50,187 nt of DNA, from assembly GCA_031289415.1 (NCBI GenBank), contig JAITPN010000060.1, positions 1 through 50,187 of the forward strand, in the 5' to 3' direction. The notes below the pieces were generated by a model that ran no database searches, was not told where the DNA came from, and worked only from the letters and a program-made list of their open reading frames with translations. The DNA comes from Prevotellaceae bacterium (GTDB lineage: Bacteria; Bacteroidota; Bacteroidia; Bacteroidales; UBA932). Both the position numbers and the translations under genes were made by a program. Below, one piece after another: positions 8,711-17,261 of the stretch; within the stretch, counting starts at the first letter, position 1, and each line of letters opens with the position of its first letter.

Positions 8711-10179
8711 AACACAAATCCCAAAGTGAGAACAAATTTTTGGGCGAAATAGTCAGTCGCTGCGTCGAAGCCACCGTTATAAAAGCTTTGTTGCGTCGTA
8801 TTGGAGGGCGAAAAAGCATACGTGCCGTCTATAAAGAATGATTGCCGGCGATAGCCGATTCCGGCGGAAATAATACTTCTGTTATCATTCCTATTGCCTT
8901 TTTCAGGTTTTTCGTAAAAGGCATATCCGCCGCGCAGTGCAATTTGATTGATACGATATTCGACCCCTACGCGAATGTTGTTCGTCAACCGGAAATTTGC
9001 TGTGGCTTCCTCGCTCACATCTTCCCATTTTTCATAATAAGATCCTTCTGCACCGTACATTGTAATCGTTCGGTAGTCAATGCTTTCATAGTCAACGCTT
9101 ATCAATGCCACCTCGCCGAAAGTATATGCCAATCCCATACCCCATTTTTTAGGTGTAATTAACTTGTATTCCATTTCACCCGATGAGGAATAAGAGTGAG
9201 AAGCTCCGTTTTCAAAAAGCGACGTTATATCTTCGCTGTATTCATCAGTCAGATACAGCCACGTGGGTGTATGGAAGTATGCGCCCCATCGTAAACCGGC
9301 AATCGGACGCCAAATGACGCCCAACTTAATGTTGTAGCCCGTACCTTTGGTTTTTAATGCAGATTGGTAAGCAAATGATTGAAAACGAGTTGAATTTGAT
9401 AGAATAACATCAAAATCCGCAGAATTTACGGCTGATTCGGAGTATCGTGTAGAAAAGTTATCGCGCATAGTTTGAAGTCCTATGGTTACGCCGAAGTAAA
9501 ATTTGTCAAGCACGTTGCCGCCCATGCTGAACACTGTTTCGCCGACTCTGCTCCAATGTTCTTTGGAATATTTTTGATTCAAATTACCGGCTACTACCGG
9601 ATTGTTGTTTGCATCAATGGTTTCGGTTGCTGCAATGTAGCTGTCTGTACCCCATGGGTCTATTAAATGGGATTCACAAAAAATATTATCTTTCAAGTCT
9701 TCTTTCGACCGTCCTGTAAACCCATCTGCAATAGATGTAAGGAACGAAGTTCTGTCTGTCGTGCCTTGTACCGATGTGCGCGAAAGTGTATTGTTCAGCC
9801 GGTTGTAGCCTATACCCCAATTGAATGTTACCGTTTCATTTCGGTCGCGTGCGCTTCCGAATATAATGCCTACATTGTTAAAAAAGAATTGTGTGTAGGA
9901 ATCATTTACCGTTTTGTTCAGGTAATTGGCTTCGGAACGGTTCGTACTGAGTACAGGCGATATGGTAAGTTCGTAGCCGCGATATACGCCCAGCCCTGCG
10001 GGATTGATGCTTAGCGTGGTAATATCGCCGCCCAACGCGGCAAATGCGCCGCCCATAGCGGTAAACCGCGCCGTGCCTTCATAGTGATTTTGAGAGAACA
10101 ACAACCCCTCCGTTGCTCCTTGCGCACACACTGCTTCTGCGCTTCCGCCGAGAATCAGGAATAATAAAAACTTTTTCAT
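8707..10179 (-). CDS. OmpP1/FadL-family outer-membrane transport protein
   Basis: 490-aa beta-barrel of the FadL/TodX type, which passes hydrophobic compounds across the outer membrane. A signal peptide (MKKFLLFLILGGSAEAVCAQ) precedes the family hallmark around residues 35-65, TARFTAMGGAFAALGGD followed by SINPAGLGVYRGYE. Alternating amphipathic strands then run to a terminal Phe (LTLGFVF), the usual barrel end. The start is 2 bp after the stop of the upstream Tyr/Ser-rich lipoprotein gene, so both form one operon. Confidence 0.92.
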   Translation of the reverse strand: MKKFLLFLILGGSAEAVCAQGATEGLLFSQNHYEGTARFTAMGGAFAALGGDITTLSINPAGLGVYRGYELTISPVLSTNRSEANYLNKTVNDSYTQFFFNNVGIIFGSARDRNETVTFNWGIGYNRLNNTLSRTSVQGTTDRTSFLTSIADGFTGRSKEDLKDNIFCESHLIDPWGTDSYIAATETIDANNNPVVAGNLNQKYSKEHWSRVGETVFSMGGNVLDKFYFGVTIGLQTMRDNFSTRYSESAVNSADFDVILSNSTRFQSFAYQSALKTKGTGYNIKLGVIWRPIAGLRWGAYFHTPTWLYLTDEYSEDITSLFENGASHSYSSSGEMEYKLITPKKWGMGLAYTFGEVALISVDYESIDYRTITMYGAEGSYYEKWEDVSEEATANFRLTNNIRVGVEYRINQIALRGGYAFYEKPEKGNRNDNRSIISAGIGYRRQSFFIDGTYAFSPSNTTQQSFYNGGFDAATDYFAQKFVLTLGFVF

Positions 10180-10181
10180 CG

Positions 10182-11489
10182 CTATCTTCTCCCTGATGAA
10201 CCACCTGACGAACCACTACTTCTGCTTCCGCCACCGCTACTGCTTCCACCGCTGCTGCGACTGCTTCCACTGCTACTGCTGCCTACGCTTCCGCTGCTGC
10301 GACTACTGCTTCCGCTACTACTGCTGCTGCTGCCCACTCGACTTGATGAACTGCTTGAAGAGGAGGAAGAACTGCTGCTGCTCCGGCTATAGCTATTTGA
10401 CGAACCGCTGCTCGAAGAAGAACTTCTGCCGGTCGTTGTATTTGTATTGACAGACGACCTTTGGGGCGTAGCACTGCTTGTGGACGCACTGCGTGTATAA
10501 CCTTGGTTTTGCCCGCTACCGCTGCTTCTTGTTGTAACGGACGAATTTCTTGTAGTGGAAGCCGTTCCTGCCGTATTGCTGCGCCGTGAAACGCTTGACG
10601 ATGCGGCGGCATTGCTGTTTGCAGACGAACGCGAACCTTGGCGTTGCGAGGTAACCGCACTATTATTGTCGGCTGCCACAACTGCCCTGCGGCTGTATGA
10701 AGCGGCGTTGCTGCCGCTGCGGGTAGTCTGCACACTGCCGCTTGCCCTGCTGCCGCTCACCTGTTGGATTTGCGGACGGCGGTTTGTGGCGTTGCGGCTG
10801 GCATTGAATGTGGACGACGGTGAGGATGACGACGACCGCCTAACGTCTGTCGTGCGGCGTCCGTAGGTAGTATTCCTTCCATACGACGAATGGTTCGCAT
10901 AGTGATGTCCATAGTAATGGTCATGCGAATGGTAATAATGGTGATGGTGGTAAGGATAGTACCATGATGAGTAATACCAAGGGCTGTAATAGCCCCAACC
11001 ACCATATCCGTAGTATCCGTAATAATGAGGATAATACCACGAGTCATACCACGGATAGTACGACGACCATCCGTAGTAGGGCGATCCGCCGTAGTAGCTG
11101 CCGTATCCGTAATAGTTAATGTTGACGGCAGGCGGCTCATAGTCGTCTTCGTCAAACATGGTTAAAAGACGTGCATACGACTCGTCTTCGTTCACCAACA
11201 AGTAGGTTGTACCCGGTTGGGTAGTTACAATTTCTACCGATTGGGTTTCTACCGGCGTATCCGCCGTAGTTTGCGCGGCAACGGGCGTCATGCGGGTTGT
11301 AATAGCCGATTGGGTCTTTTGATTTAGTTGTACGGCTTCAGCCATTACAGGCGACGCGGTGGGAGCCGTGTAAACAACCTGCTTACCCGGCTGATAATAA
11401 ATGCCGTCTCCCGATGCTGTATATTGTCCGGTAGCACAAGCATTAAGTATTAACGCTGCCAAAATCAGAACATAACTTAAAGATTTCAT
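10182..11489 (-). CDS. Low-complexity lipoprotein, Tyr/His-rich then Ser-rich
   Basis: A 435-aa lipoprotein with signal MKSLSYVLILAALILNAC and lipobox LNAC. Residues about 115-200 are Tyr/Gly/Trp/Ser/His-rich (repeated YYG, SWYYPYHHHH). From about 215 to the end the protein is mostly Ser with Arg, Gly, Thr and Asn, including runs of 10 or more serines. No catalytic domain is visible. The His/Tyr block might bind metal; the Ser-rich tail could be a flexible or O-glycosylated stalk. Both ideas are inference. It is the first gene of the operon with the FadL-type porin and has a strong promoter at 11538-11569. Confidence 0.8.
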   Translation of the reverse strand: MKSLSYVLILAALILNACATGQYTASGDGIYYQPGKQVVYTAPTASPVMAEAVQLNQKTQSAITTRMTPVAAQTTADTPVETQSVEIVTTQPGTTYLLVNEDESYARLLTMFDEDDYEPPAVNINYYGYGSYYGGSPYYGWSSYYPWYDSWYYPHYYGYYGYGGWGYYSPWYYSSWYYPYHHHHYYHSHDHYYGHHYANHSSYGRNTTYGRRTTDVRRSSSSSPSSTFNASRNATNRRPQIQQVSGSRASGSVQTTRSGSNAASYSRRAVVAADNNSAVTSQRQGSRSSANSNAAASSSVSRRSNTAGTASTTRNSSVTTRSSGSGQNQGYTRSASTSSATPQRSSVNTNTTTGRSSSSSSGSSNSYSRSSSSSSSSSSSSSSRVGSSSSSSGSSSRSSGSVGSSSSGSSRSSGGSSSGGGSRSSGSSGGSSGRR

Positions 11490-11499
11490 GATTGCCTCC

Positions 11500-11531
11500 T
11501 TTGTTTATTTAGTTAATAATTCTTACCTTTG
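11500..11531 (+). promoter_or_regulatory. proS promoter
   Basis: Forward strand: -33 TTTG (11500-11503), 20-bp spacer, -7 TACCTTTG (11524-11531). It overlaps head-on with the reverse promoter at 11538-11569; the predicted start points fall within a few bases of each other. Confidence 0.7.
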
Positions 11532-11537
11532 TTGGCT

Positions 11538-11569
11538 CAAAGGTATAATATTTTTTTGAAAACACCAAA
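11538..11569 (-). promoter_or_regulatory. Promoter of the lipoprotein/FadL operon
   Basis: Reverse strand: -33 TTTG (11566-11569), 20-bp spacer, -7 TACCTTTG (11538-11545). Together with the forward -7 it forms the inverted repeat ACCTTTG-6-CAAAGGT. Confidence 0.7.
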
Positions 11570-11613
11570 TAAAACCGATAAAAATGTTACTTATTTTTTA
11601 TAATTTTTAAAAT

Positions 11614-13086
11614 ATGGCAAAAGAAATAACTAATCGAGAAGAGAATTATTCGTTGTGGTATAACAACTTGGTCGTAAAAGCCGATTTGGCTGAAAATTCG
11701 GCGGTGAGGGGTTGTATGGTTATAAAACCTTACGGCTATGCGATATGGGAAAAAATTCAGGGTGCGCTGGATAAAATGTTTAAAGACACGGGGCATGTCA
11801 ATGCGTATTTTCCGCTTTTTATTCCAAAATCGTTTCTTAGCAAAGAGGCTGAACATGTAGAGGGTTTCGCCAAAGAATGTGCGGTGGTAACCCACCACCG
11901 GCTAATGAATTCACCCGACGGAAAGGGCGTAGTGGTTGACCCGACGGCGAAATTGGAAGAAGAACTGATTGTCCGCCCGACTTCCGAAACCATTATCTGG
12001 AATACCTATAAAAACTGGATTAAGTCGTACCGCGATTTGCCGGTGTTGTGCAACCAGTGGGCAAATGTGGTGCGCTGGGAAATGCGTACGCGACTATTTC
12101 TCCGCACCACTGAATTTCTGTGGCAGGAAGGGCATACCGCACACGCTACCCGGCAGGAGGCGATGGAAGAAACACAGCGAATGGTGGAAGTATATGCCTC
12201 GTTTGCACGCGATTGGATGGCATTGCCTGTGCTTATAGGCAGCAAAACGCCGAGCGAACGTTTTGCCGGTGCGTTAGATACGTTATGTATAGAAGCCATG
12301 ATGCAGGACGGAAAAGCTTTGCAGGCAGGGACGTCGCACTTTCTCGGTCAAAATTTTGCACGGGCGTTCGACGTGCAGTTTGCAAGCAAAGAAGGGAAGT
12401 TGGAATATGTGTGGTCTACGTCGTGGGGCGTGTCCACGCGGTTGATAGGCGCATTGATTATGGCGCACAGCGACAATAATGGGCTTGTGTTGCCGCCGAA
12501 ACTTGCGCCGCTGCAAGTGGTGCTTGTACCTATTTATAAAGGTAACGACGAACTGTCGGAAATTGCGGAATACCTGCAACCCATACGGAAGGCGTTGGAA
12601 GCAAAAGGTATAACGGTGAAAATGGACGACCGCGACAATGTGCGTTCGGGCTTTAAATTTGCGGAATGGGAAATGAAAGGCGTACCGGTGCGTATAGCGG
12701 CAGGACCGCGCGACCGCGCACAGGGAACGGTGGAAGTAGCACGCCGCGATACGCTCGAAAAACAAAGCGTGCCGGTTGCCGGTATTGACGAATACGTAAT
12801 ACAATTGCTTATCGAAATTCAGGCGAATATTTATCAAAAAGCGCATGTCTTTAGAGAAAAAAACACGTTTACGGTGGACAGTTACGAAGAATTTAAAACG
12901 CGCATCGAAGACGGCGGATTTTTCCTTTGCCATTGGGACGGCACGCCCGAAACCGAAGAAAAAATAAAGGAAGAAACAAAAGCCACCATCCGTTGTATTC
13001 CGACTGACGCTTCGCCCGAAGCAGGCAAGTGTATGGTTACAGGAAAACCGTCGGCGCAACGTGTGATTTTTGCGAGAGCGTATTAG
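11614..13086 (+). CDS. proS: Prolyl-tRNA synthetase, eukaryote/archaeal-type
   Basis: Cytosolic class II aminoacyl-tRNA synthetase of 490 aa that charges tRNA-Pro. Motif 2 region ([31 protein letters not shown]), the [17 protein letters not shown] block and motif 3 region ([28 protein letters not shown]) are clear. It lacks the editing insertion of the long bacterial form and has the C-terminal zinc-domain-like extension of the short form ([25 protein letters not shown]). This type is normal for Bacteroidota. Start ATG at 11614 matches family starts ([17 protein letters not shown]). Confidence 0.97.
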   Translation: MAKEITNREENYSLWYNNLVVKADLAENSAVRGCMVIKPYGYAIWEKIQGALDKMFKDTGHVNAYFPLFIPKSFLSKEAEHVEGFAKECAVVTHHRLMNSPDGKGVVVDPTAKLEEELIVRPTSETIIWNTYKNWIKSYRDLPVLCNQWANVVRWEMRTRLFLRTTEFLWQEGHTAHATRQEAMEETQRMVEVYASFARDWMALPVLIGSKTPSERFAGALDTLCIEAMMQDGKALQAGTSHFLGQNFARAFDVQFASKEGKLEYVWSTSWGVSTRLIGALIMAHSDNNGLVLPPKLAPLQVVLVPIYKGNDELSEIAEYLQPIRKALEAKGITVKMDDRDNVRSGFKFAEWEMKGVPVRIAAGPRDRAQGTVEVARRDTLEKQSVPVAGIDEYVIQLLIEIQANIYQKAHVFREKNTFTVDSYEEFKTRIEDGGFFLCHWDGTPETEEKIKEETKATIRCIPTDASPEAGKCMVTGKPSAQRVIFARAY

Positions 13087-13151
13087 TATAAAGGTAGGCA
13101 GGAATGGAGAATGAAAAACGGAATATTTTATTAGGATATAATTTTTTTCAT

Positions 13152-13159
13152 TATATTTG
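13152..13159 (+). promoter_or_regulatory. -7 element, first lipoprotein of the tandem set
   Basis: TATATTTG lies 30 bp before the ATG at 13189 and is followed by the same A/T-rich leader as in the two genes downstream. The -33 region is A/T-rich without a clear TTTG. Confidence 0.5.
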
Positions 13160-13188
13160 TCTTTTGATTTTATAAAAAAAAGAACAAT

Positions 13189-13698
13189 ATGAAGCCATTT
13201 TTACATGTATTTATTCTCACTTTTTGCAGTGTCGCTCTGTTTGCTGCTTGCCGTGATAATTGTCCTGCATTTCCCGACCACCTTGTTGACTATTATCCTT
13301 ATCAATTAGGCGATACGCTAAAGTTTACAAACCAAAAAAACGATACGGTGATGGACTTTGTTATAATAGAATGGCGTAAGGATAAAGACCATACGATACC
13401 TTGGGGTACTGATTGTGCTTGTGGTAGTGAATATACTTTTCGTACCTCATTGTATGATGGTATAGGTATAAGAGTAACAATAAGCGCTCTTACAGAGTCT
13501 ACAACTTATCTGTTTGTGCATTTTAATATAGGGGAAAGTCATTTTTCGATACGAAATGCTGATGGAAAATTAGACAGTTTACCTTTTGGCAATCCTATCG
13601 TTTTTGAAGATACGACAAGGCGAATAGTGGTTGTATATGGACAAGGCATCACAGAAATACAGGACAAAACGACAGATTATTTATGGACACAAAAATAA
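13189..13698 (+). CDS. Small lipoprotein, tandem paralogue 1
   Basis: A 169-aa lipoprotein (MKPFLHVFILTFCSVALFAAC, lipobox FAAC). The body starts with CPAFPDHLVDYYPYQLGDTLKFTNQKND and ends with PFGNPIVFEDTTRRIVVVYG and LDSLPFG nearby. Both blocks are almost identical in the next gene. The central 60 residues, with a CACG motif, differ strongly. No known domain is recognised. Probably an outer-membrane lipoprotein facing the periplasm or surface. Confidence 0.85.
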   Translation: MKPFLHVFILTFCSVALFAACRDNCPAFPDHLVDYYPYQLGDTLKFTNQKNDTVMDFVIIEWRKDKDHTIPWGTDCACGSEYTFRTSLYDGIGIRVTISALTESTTYLFVHFNIGESHFSIRNADGKLDSLPFGNPIVFEDTTRRIVVVYGQGITEIQDKTTDYLWTQK

Positions 13699-13775
13699 AA
13701 AACATGATGAAAGCTAAAATTTTTAGACTGAGTTAATTTTAATAAAATATAGATTTTAATGTATTTATTTACATT

Positions 13776-13870
13776 GAATTAAAAACATTATTTCTATATA
13801 TTGCTGCTAATTCATTTTTTTATTATATTTGTCAAATAATTTTATAAAAAAAGGAGACAATATGAAGACA
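13776..13870 (+). repeat. Promoter/leader repeat, copy A
   Basis: About 90 bp starting gaattaaaaacattattt and running through TATATTTG (13824-13831) into the ATGAAG at 13862. It is repeated with a few changes at 14394-14485. Both copies sit directly in front of exported-protein genes and act as their promoters. Confidence 0.7.
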
Positions 13871-14377
13871 ACTTTACAGTTATTTATTCTTACCCTTTGT
13901 AGCGCTGCACTGTTTGCTGCCTGCCACCGTGACTTGCATTGCCCTGCATTTCCCGACCACATTGCCGACTATTATCCCTATCAATTGGGCGATACGCTAA
14001 AGTTTACAAACCAAAAAAACGACACGGTGATGGACTTTGTTATAATAAATTGGTATAAGACTGAAGTTCATACGATTGATGGGAATTCCGACGGCGCTTG
14101 TGGTTGCAGTTATGGCTTTTATACCTCATTGCATGATGATATAAACATAGAAGTTATAATAAGTGCTAATGTAAAGTATACAGCTTACCCGCATATGAAT
14201 TTAGATATGGGAAAAAGTCATTTTTCGGTACGGAATGCTGATAAAAAATTAGACAGTTTACCTTTTGGCAATCCTATTGTTTTTGAAGATACGACAAGAC
14301 GAATAGTGGTTGTGTACGGGCAAGGCATCACAGAAATACAGGACAAAACGACAGATTATTTATGGACAAAAAAATAA
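13862..14377 (+). CDS. Small lipoprotein, tandem paralogue 2
   Basis: A 171-aa lipoprotein (signal MKTTLQLFILTLCSAALFAAC), clearly a duplicate of the gene 165 bp upstream. N-terminal (CPAFPDH to VMDFVII) and C-terminal (DSLPFGNPIVFEDTTRRI) blocks are nearly identical even in nucleotides, while the middle (about residues 64-120) has diverged. The ATG at 13862 is chosen because it starts the signal peptide and follows an AAGGAGA Shine-Dalgarno sequence; an in-frame start at 13829 falls inside the promoter. Confidence 0.85.
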   Translation: MKTTLQLFILTLCSAALFAACHRDLHCPAFPDHIADYYPYQLGDTLKFTNQKNDTVMDFVIINWYKTEVHTIDGNSDGACGCSYGFYTSLHDDINIEVIISANVKYTAYPHMNLDMGKSHFSVRNADKKLDSLPFGNPIVFEDTTRRIVVVYGQGITEIQDKTTDYLWTKK

Positions 14378-14393
14378 AAAACCATTTTACATG

Positions 14394-14485
14394 GAATTAA
14401 AAACATTATTTCTATACTTTGCTACTAATTCGTTTTTTATGATTATATTTGTCTTTTGATTTTGTAAAAAAATAACAATATGAAG
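14394..14485 (+). repeat. Promoter/leader repeat, copy B
   Basis: Second copy of the leader at 13776-13870, with -7 TATATTTG at 14444-14451 and a TTTG about 22 bp before it. It drives the 150-aa gene at 14480, which is otherwise unrelated to the two lipoproteins. Confidence 0.7.
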
Positions 14486-14932
14486 CCAATTTTACATTCC
14501 GTAGCGCCCTTGATAGGAGTTGTAGCAGTAGGCGTAATGATGAACGCCTATATTAGCGGTCCTAAAGAACCGCAGTGCGAAAGCAATTGTGCTGATATAA
14601 TTATTAGCGGTAAAGAGTACACAGTACAGGATAGTATTCCAATTTCCAATGCACCGATTGGTGTAGAATGGTTTAAAAAAAGTGTAGATGCCATATTTCC
14701 GGCATTTCAGGTAGCATCCGGAAAAACAGAGGCTGATGGAACTTTTAAGATTAGTGTTACTATAGACAGTACCTTTTTTAAGAATTATCGTTTGAAAGTA
14801 ACGGCAGGTTCTGCATTTGATGACCCTAATTATACGTATGTAGGAGGGTTGGGGGCTTATAAAGAGTTTGGATATTTTAATTACAACGCCTTTCAGAAAA
14901 TACTATTAACACTTTACCAGTATAAGAAATAA
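14480..14932 (+). CDS. Exported protein with transthyretin-like fold (inferred)
   Basis: 150-aa product with an N-terminal hydrophobic segment (HSVAPLIGVVAVGVMMNAY) acting as signal or anchor; no lipobox in the usual place. The body DSIPISNAPIGVEW... SGKTEADGTFKISVTID has the pattern of carboxypeptidase-regulatory/transthyretin-like beta sandwiches. Unrelated in sequence to the two preceding lipoproteins but carries the same promoter cassette. Function unknown. Confidence 0.75.
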   Translation: MKPILHSVAPLIGVVAVGVMMNAYISGPKEPQCESNCADIIISGKEYTVQDSIPISNAPIGVEWFKKSVDAIFPAFQVASGKTEADGTFKISVTIDSTFFKNYRLKVTAGSAFDDPNYTYVGGLGAYKEFGYFNYNAFQKILLTLYQYKK

Positions 14933-15004
14933 CAATAGACAATAATTTATAAAACATTTATAAAAAACAAACAAACAAATTAAAATTTTAACACACAAAA
15001 TAAT

Positions 15005-15715
15005 ATGCCCACATCAACAGAAGTGCCTCCGCGAGAGGCGATATTCAACAACCTTACCGGTAAAGCGGTAGTAAAACAGCAAGTGTTTGACGTGATGGTT
15101 GACACTTTCAATCAAATCAAGGAAATATTGCATGAATTGTGCAGCGACATTAACGATGCGTTGCCCGAAACGCTCAACCGCCGCGTGCGCTTGGAATACC
15201 GCGACCGCGGAAGGTTCGAAGCCGAAATTAAAATAGCAGGCGACGTGCTGGTTGTCGGGATGCACTCCAATGTGTTTCAGTTTGACGATGAACACCCTAT
15301 ATGGAAATTGCCGTATGTGCAGCGAGACGCCCATAATTCCTATTGCGGCATCATCAGCATCTATAATTTTTTGTCCGATTCCTTTAAATATAATCGTAGC
15401 GAAGACGTCGGTTATTTGGTAGGACGTATTTTTATAAACAGGGATAAGTGCTTTTTTGTGGACGGCAAACGCCAGCAACGTTTCCGTGTCAACCATTTTG
15501 GCGAAAATGTGCTTGCCCGCGCCGATTTGGTGTCTATTATGGAAACAGCCATGCTGTATGCCACCGAATTTGATTTGCTCGTTCCGCCTTATGATACTGT
15601 GAAACAAGCTACTGTGGAACAGATAAACGCCAAAGTAGAAAATGCAAAATTGCCAACCGGCAAACGGCTCGGATTTCCATATTGCGCAAACGACGTCCCG
15701 AATGTAGCGGAATGA
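15005..15715 (+). CDS. Conserved hypothetical protein
   Basis: Soluble 236-aa protein without signal peptide or membrane segments. It contains a charged helical N-terminal part (VVKQQVFDVMVDTFNQIKEILHEL) and a central beta-rich region with aromatic and acidic residues (VFQFDDEHPIWKLPYVQRD, YCGIISIYNFLSDSFKYNRSEDVGYLVGRIFINRD). I know of no assigned function. The regular codon use and position just before ruvX and def support a real housekeeping-type gene. Confidence 0.8.
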   Translation: MPTSTEVPPREAIFNNLTGKAVVKQQVFDVMVDTFNQIKEILHELCSDINDALPETLNRRVRLEYRDRGRFEAEIKIAGDVLVVGMHSNVFQFDDEHPIWKLPYVQRDAHNSYCGIISIYNFLSDSFKYNRSEDVGYLVGRIFINRDKCFFVDGKRQQRFRVNHFGENVLARADLVSIMETAMLYATEFDLLVPPYDTVKQATVEQINAKVENAKLPTGKRLGFPYCANDVPNVAE

Positions 15716-15726
15716 AAAATTTTATT

Positions 15727-15734
15727 TATCTTTG
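15727..15734 (+). promoter_or_regulatory. Candidate ruvX -7 element
   Basis: TATCTTTG followed by C, 16 bp before the ruvX ATG. The expected start point would leave a leader of about 10 bases. No convincing -33 is seen. Confidence 0.4.
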
Positions 15735-15750
15735 CAAAATATAAAATGAA

Positions 15751-16167
15751 ATGGCGCGTATAGTAGCTATCGATTATGGACAAAAACGTACGGGACTTGC
15801 GGTAACCGACCCGTTGCAACTTATTGCCACGCCTTTGGCAACAGTCGCTACCGCAGAGTTATTGAAATATTTGGGCGGATATTCCGAAAAAGAAACGATA
15901 GCCTGTTTCGTCGTGGGGTATCCGAAAAATATGGACAATACGCCGTCGGAAGCCATGCGTTACATCAATCCGTTTGTAGAACGGTTGCGCCAACGGTTTC
16001 CGAATATTCCGGTGATGCAGGAAGACGAGCGTTTTACATCGAAAATGGCGCTGCGGGCAATGATTGACGGAGGCATGAAAAAAATGGACAGGCGCGACAA
16101 AGGCATGATAGATAGAGTGAGCGCCGTGATTATTTTACAAGCATATATGGATAGAATAAAAGGATAG
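15751..16167 (+). CDS. ruvX: Putative pre-16S rRNA nuclease / Holliday junction resolvase, YqgF family
   Basis: 138-aa RNase-H-fold protein. The catalytic pattern is intact: IVAIDYGQKRTGLAVTD (first Asp), FVVGYPKNMDNTPSE (Glu-containing second strand), QEDERFTSKMA, and a C-terminal Asp in MIDRVSAVIIL. The family processes the 5' end of 16S rRNA and was earlier proposed as a Holliday junction resolvase. Next to def, a common neighbour in Bacteroidota. Confidence 0.95.
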   Translation: MARIVAIDYGQKRTGLAVTDPLQLIATPLATVATAELLKYLGGYSEKETIACFVVGYPKNMDNTPSEAMRYINPFVERLRQRFPNIPVMQEDERFTSKMALRAMIDGGMKKMDRRDKGMIDRVSAVIILQAYMDRIKG

Positions 16168-16201
16168 TGAACAAAATAAAAAACAAAGGAAATAACGAGA
16201 T

Positions 16202-16753
16202 ATGATTTTGCCGATTTATGTATATGGCTCATCGGTGTTGAAGAAAACAGCGCAACAGGTAACGAAAGATTACCCGGCATTGACGCAACTTGTTGCCGAC
16301 ATGAAAGACACGTTGGCACATTCCGAAGGCGTGGGACTTGCCGCACCTCAGGTCGGACATTCCATACGGCTGTTTATCACTGATGGCGCGGCATTTGCCA
16401 AAGAAGAAGCCGGTATGGAACATTTTCAACGCGTGATGATTAATCCTGAAATTACAGCATATAGCGAAGATACATTTACGTTTAACGAAGGTTGCTTGAG
16501 CGTACCCGACATCCATGAAGACGTCGTTCGTCCGAAAACCGTGCATATTCGTTATATGGACGAAGCGTTCGAGGCGCATGAAGAAACCCTTACAGGTCTT
16601 GCGGCGCGTATCGTGCAGCACGAATATGACCATTTGGAAGGAAATATATTTACCGAAAAATTATCGCCTCTGCGCCGGAAATTGATTAGCGGAAAACTAA
16701 AAAATATTGCACGCGGCAAAGTCGGCGCTGAGTATAAAATAAAAATAGAATAA
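16202..16753 (+). CDS. def: Peptide deformylase
   Basis: 183-aa metalloenzyme removing the formyl group from nascent N-terminal methionine. All three family motifs are present: GVGLAAPQVG (about 41-50), EGCLSVP with the metal-binding Cys, and QHEYDHLEG with the two metal-binding His. Start ATG at 16202 has an AAAGGA sequence about 10 bases upstream. Follows ruvX by 34 bp, so an operon is likely. Confidence 0.97.
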   Translation: MILPIYVYGSSVLKKTAQQVTKDYPALTQLVADMKDTLAHSEGVGLAAPQVGHSIRLFITDGAAFAKEEAGMEHFQRVMINPEITAYSEDTFTFNEGCLSVPDIHEDVVRPKTVHIRYMDEAFEAHEETLTGLAARIVQHEYDHLEGNIFTEKLSPLRRKLISGKLKNIARGKVGAEYKIKIE

Positions 16754-16790
16754 CCCTAAAAATTTGAATATTAATTTAATTAAGAATAGT

Positions 16791-17246
16791 ATGAAGAAAA
16801 ATGTTTTATTTATTGGATTGGCTGTAGTTTTAACAGCTTGTGCGGACAAGTATTATACGGAAGAGTATTATACAACCGTGGATTCACATAGTATTGAAGT
16901 TACTTTGGATAGAGGTACTGCGCGGTGGTGGGAATCTGGGTTTGACGCATTGGGATATCGTTATTTTTATTATACGGTTTACGTGCCCGAACTTACTGAC
17001 ATCGTATTGAACGAAGGTGTGTTGAATACCTATCTTGCCTATGTGCCGGAAGGAACGGATATGGAAGCGTTATCTCCGTTGCCGTTCAGCGATTTTTTGA
17101 TTGATAACAATGGCGAACCATGGGAAGAGCATTTTACGGTTGAGTATCAATATCAATCAGTTACGTTTATTCTTAAAACATCCGATCATTTGAATGTAGA
17201 ACCTGCTTACACTTCCTACACTTTTGTCGTTCGTCTTTTATGGTAA
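16791..17246 (+). CDS. Small lipoprotein of unknown function
   Basis: 151-aa lipoprotein starting MKKNVLFIGLAVVLTAC (lipobox LTAC); the upstream TTG start would add nine residues ahead of the signal. The mature part is rich in Tyr, Glu and aromatic beta strands (RYFYYTVYVPELTDIVLNEG, EHFTVEYQYQSVTFIL). No family recognised. It lies 37 bp after def and converges on the gene ending at 17262. Confidence 0.8.
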   Translation: MKKNVLFIGLAVVLTACADKYYTEEYYTTVDSHSIEVTLDRGTARWWESGFDALGYRYFYYTVYVPELTDIVLNEGVLNTYLAYVPEGTDMEALSPLPFSDFLIDNNGEPWEEHFTVEYQYQSVTFILKTSDHLNVEPAYTSYTFVVRLLW

Positions 17247-17261
17247 AAGAGTCGATAGCGT

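Noticed and set aside
10196-10450. Cys/Tyr-rich forward ORF (HYCFRHRYCFHRCCDC-type)
   Set aside because: Antisense of the poly-Ser tail; Cys and Tyr arise from complementing Ser codons.
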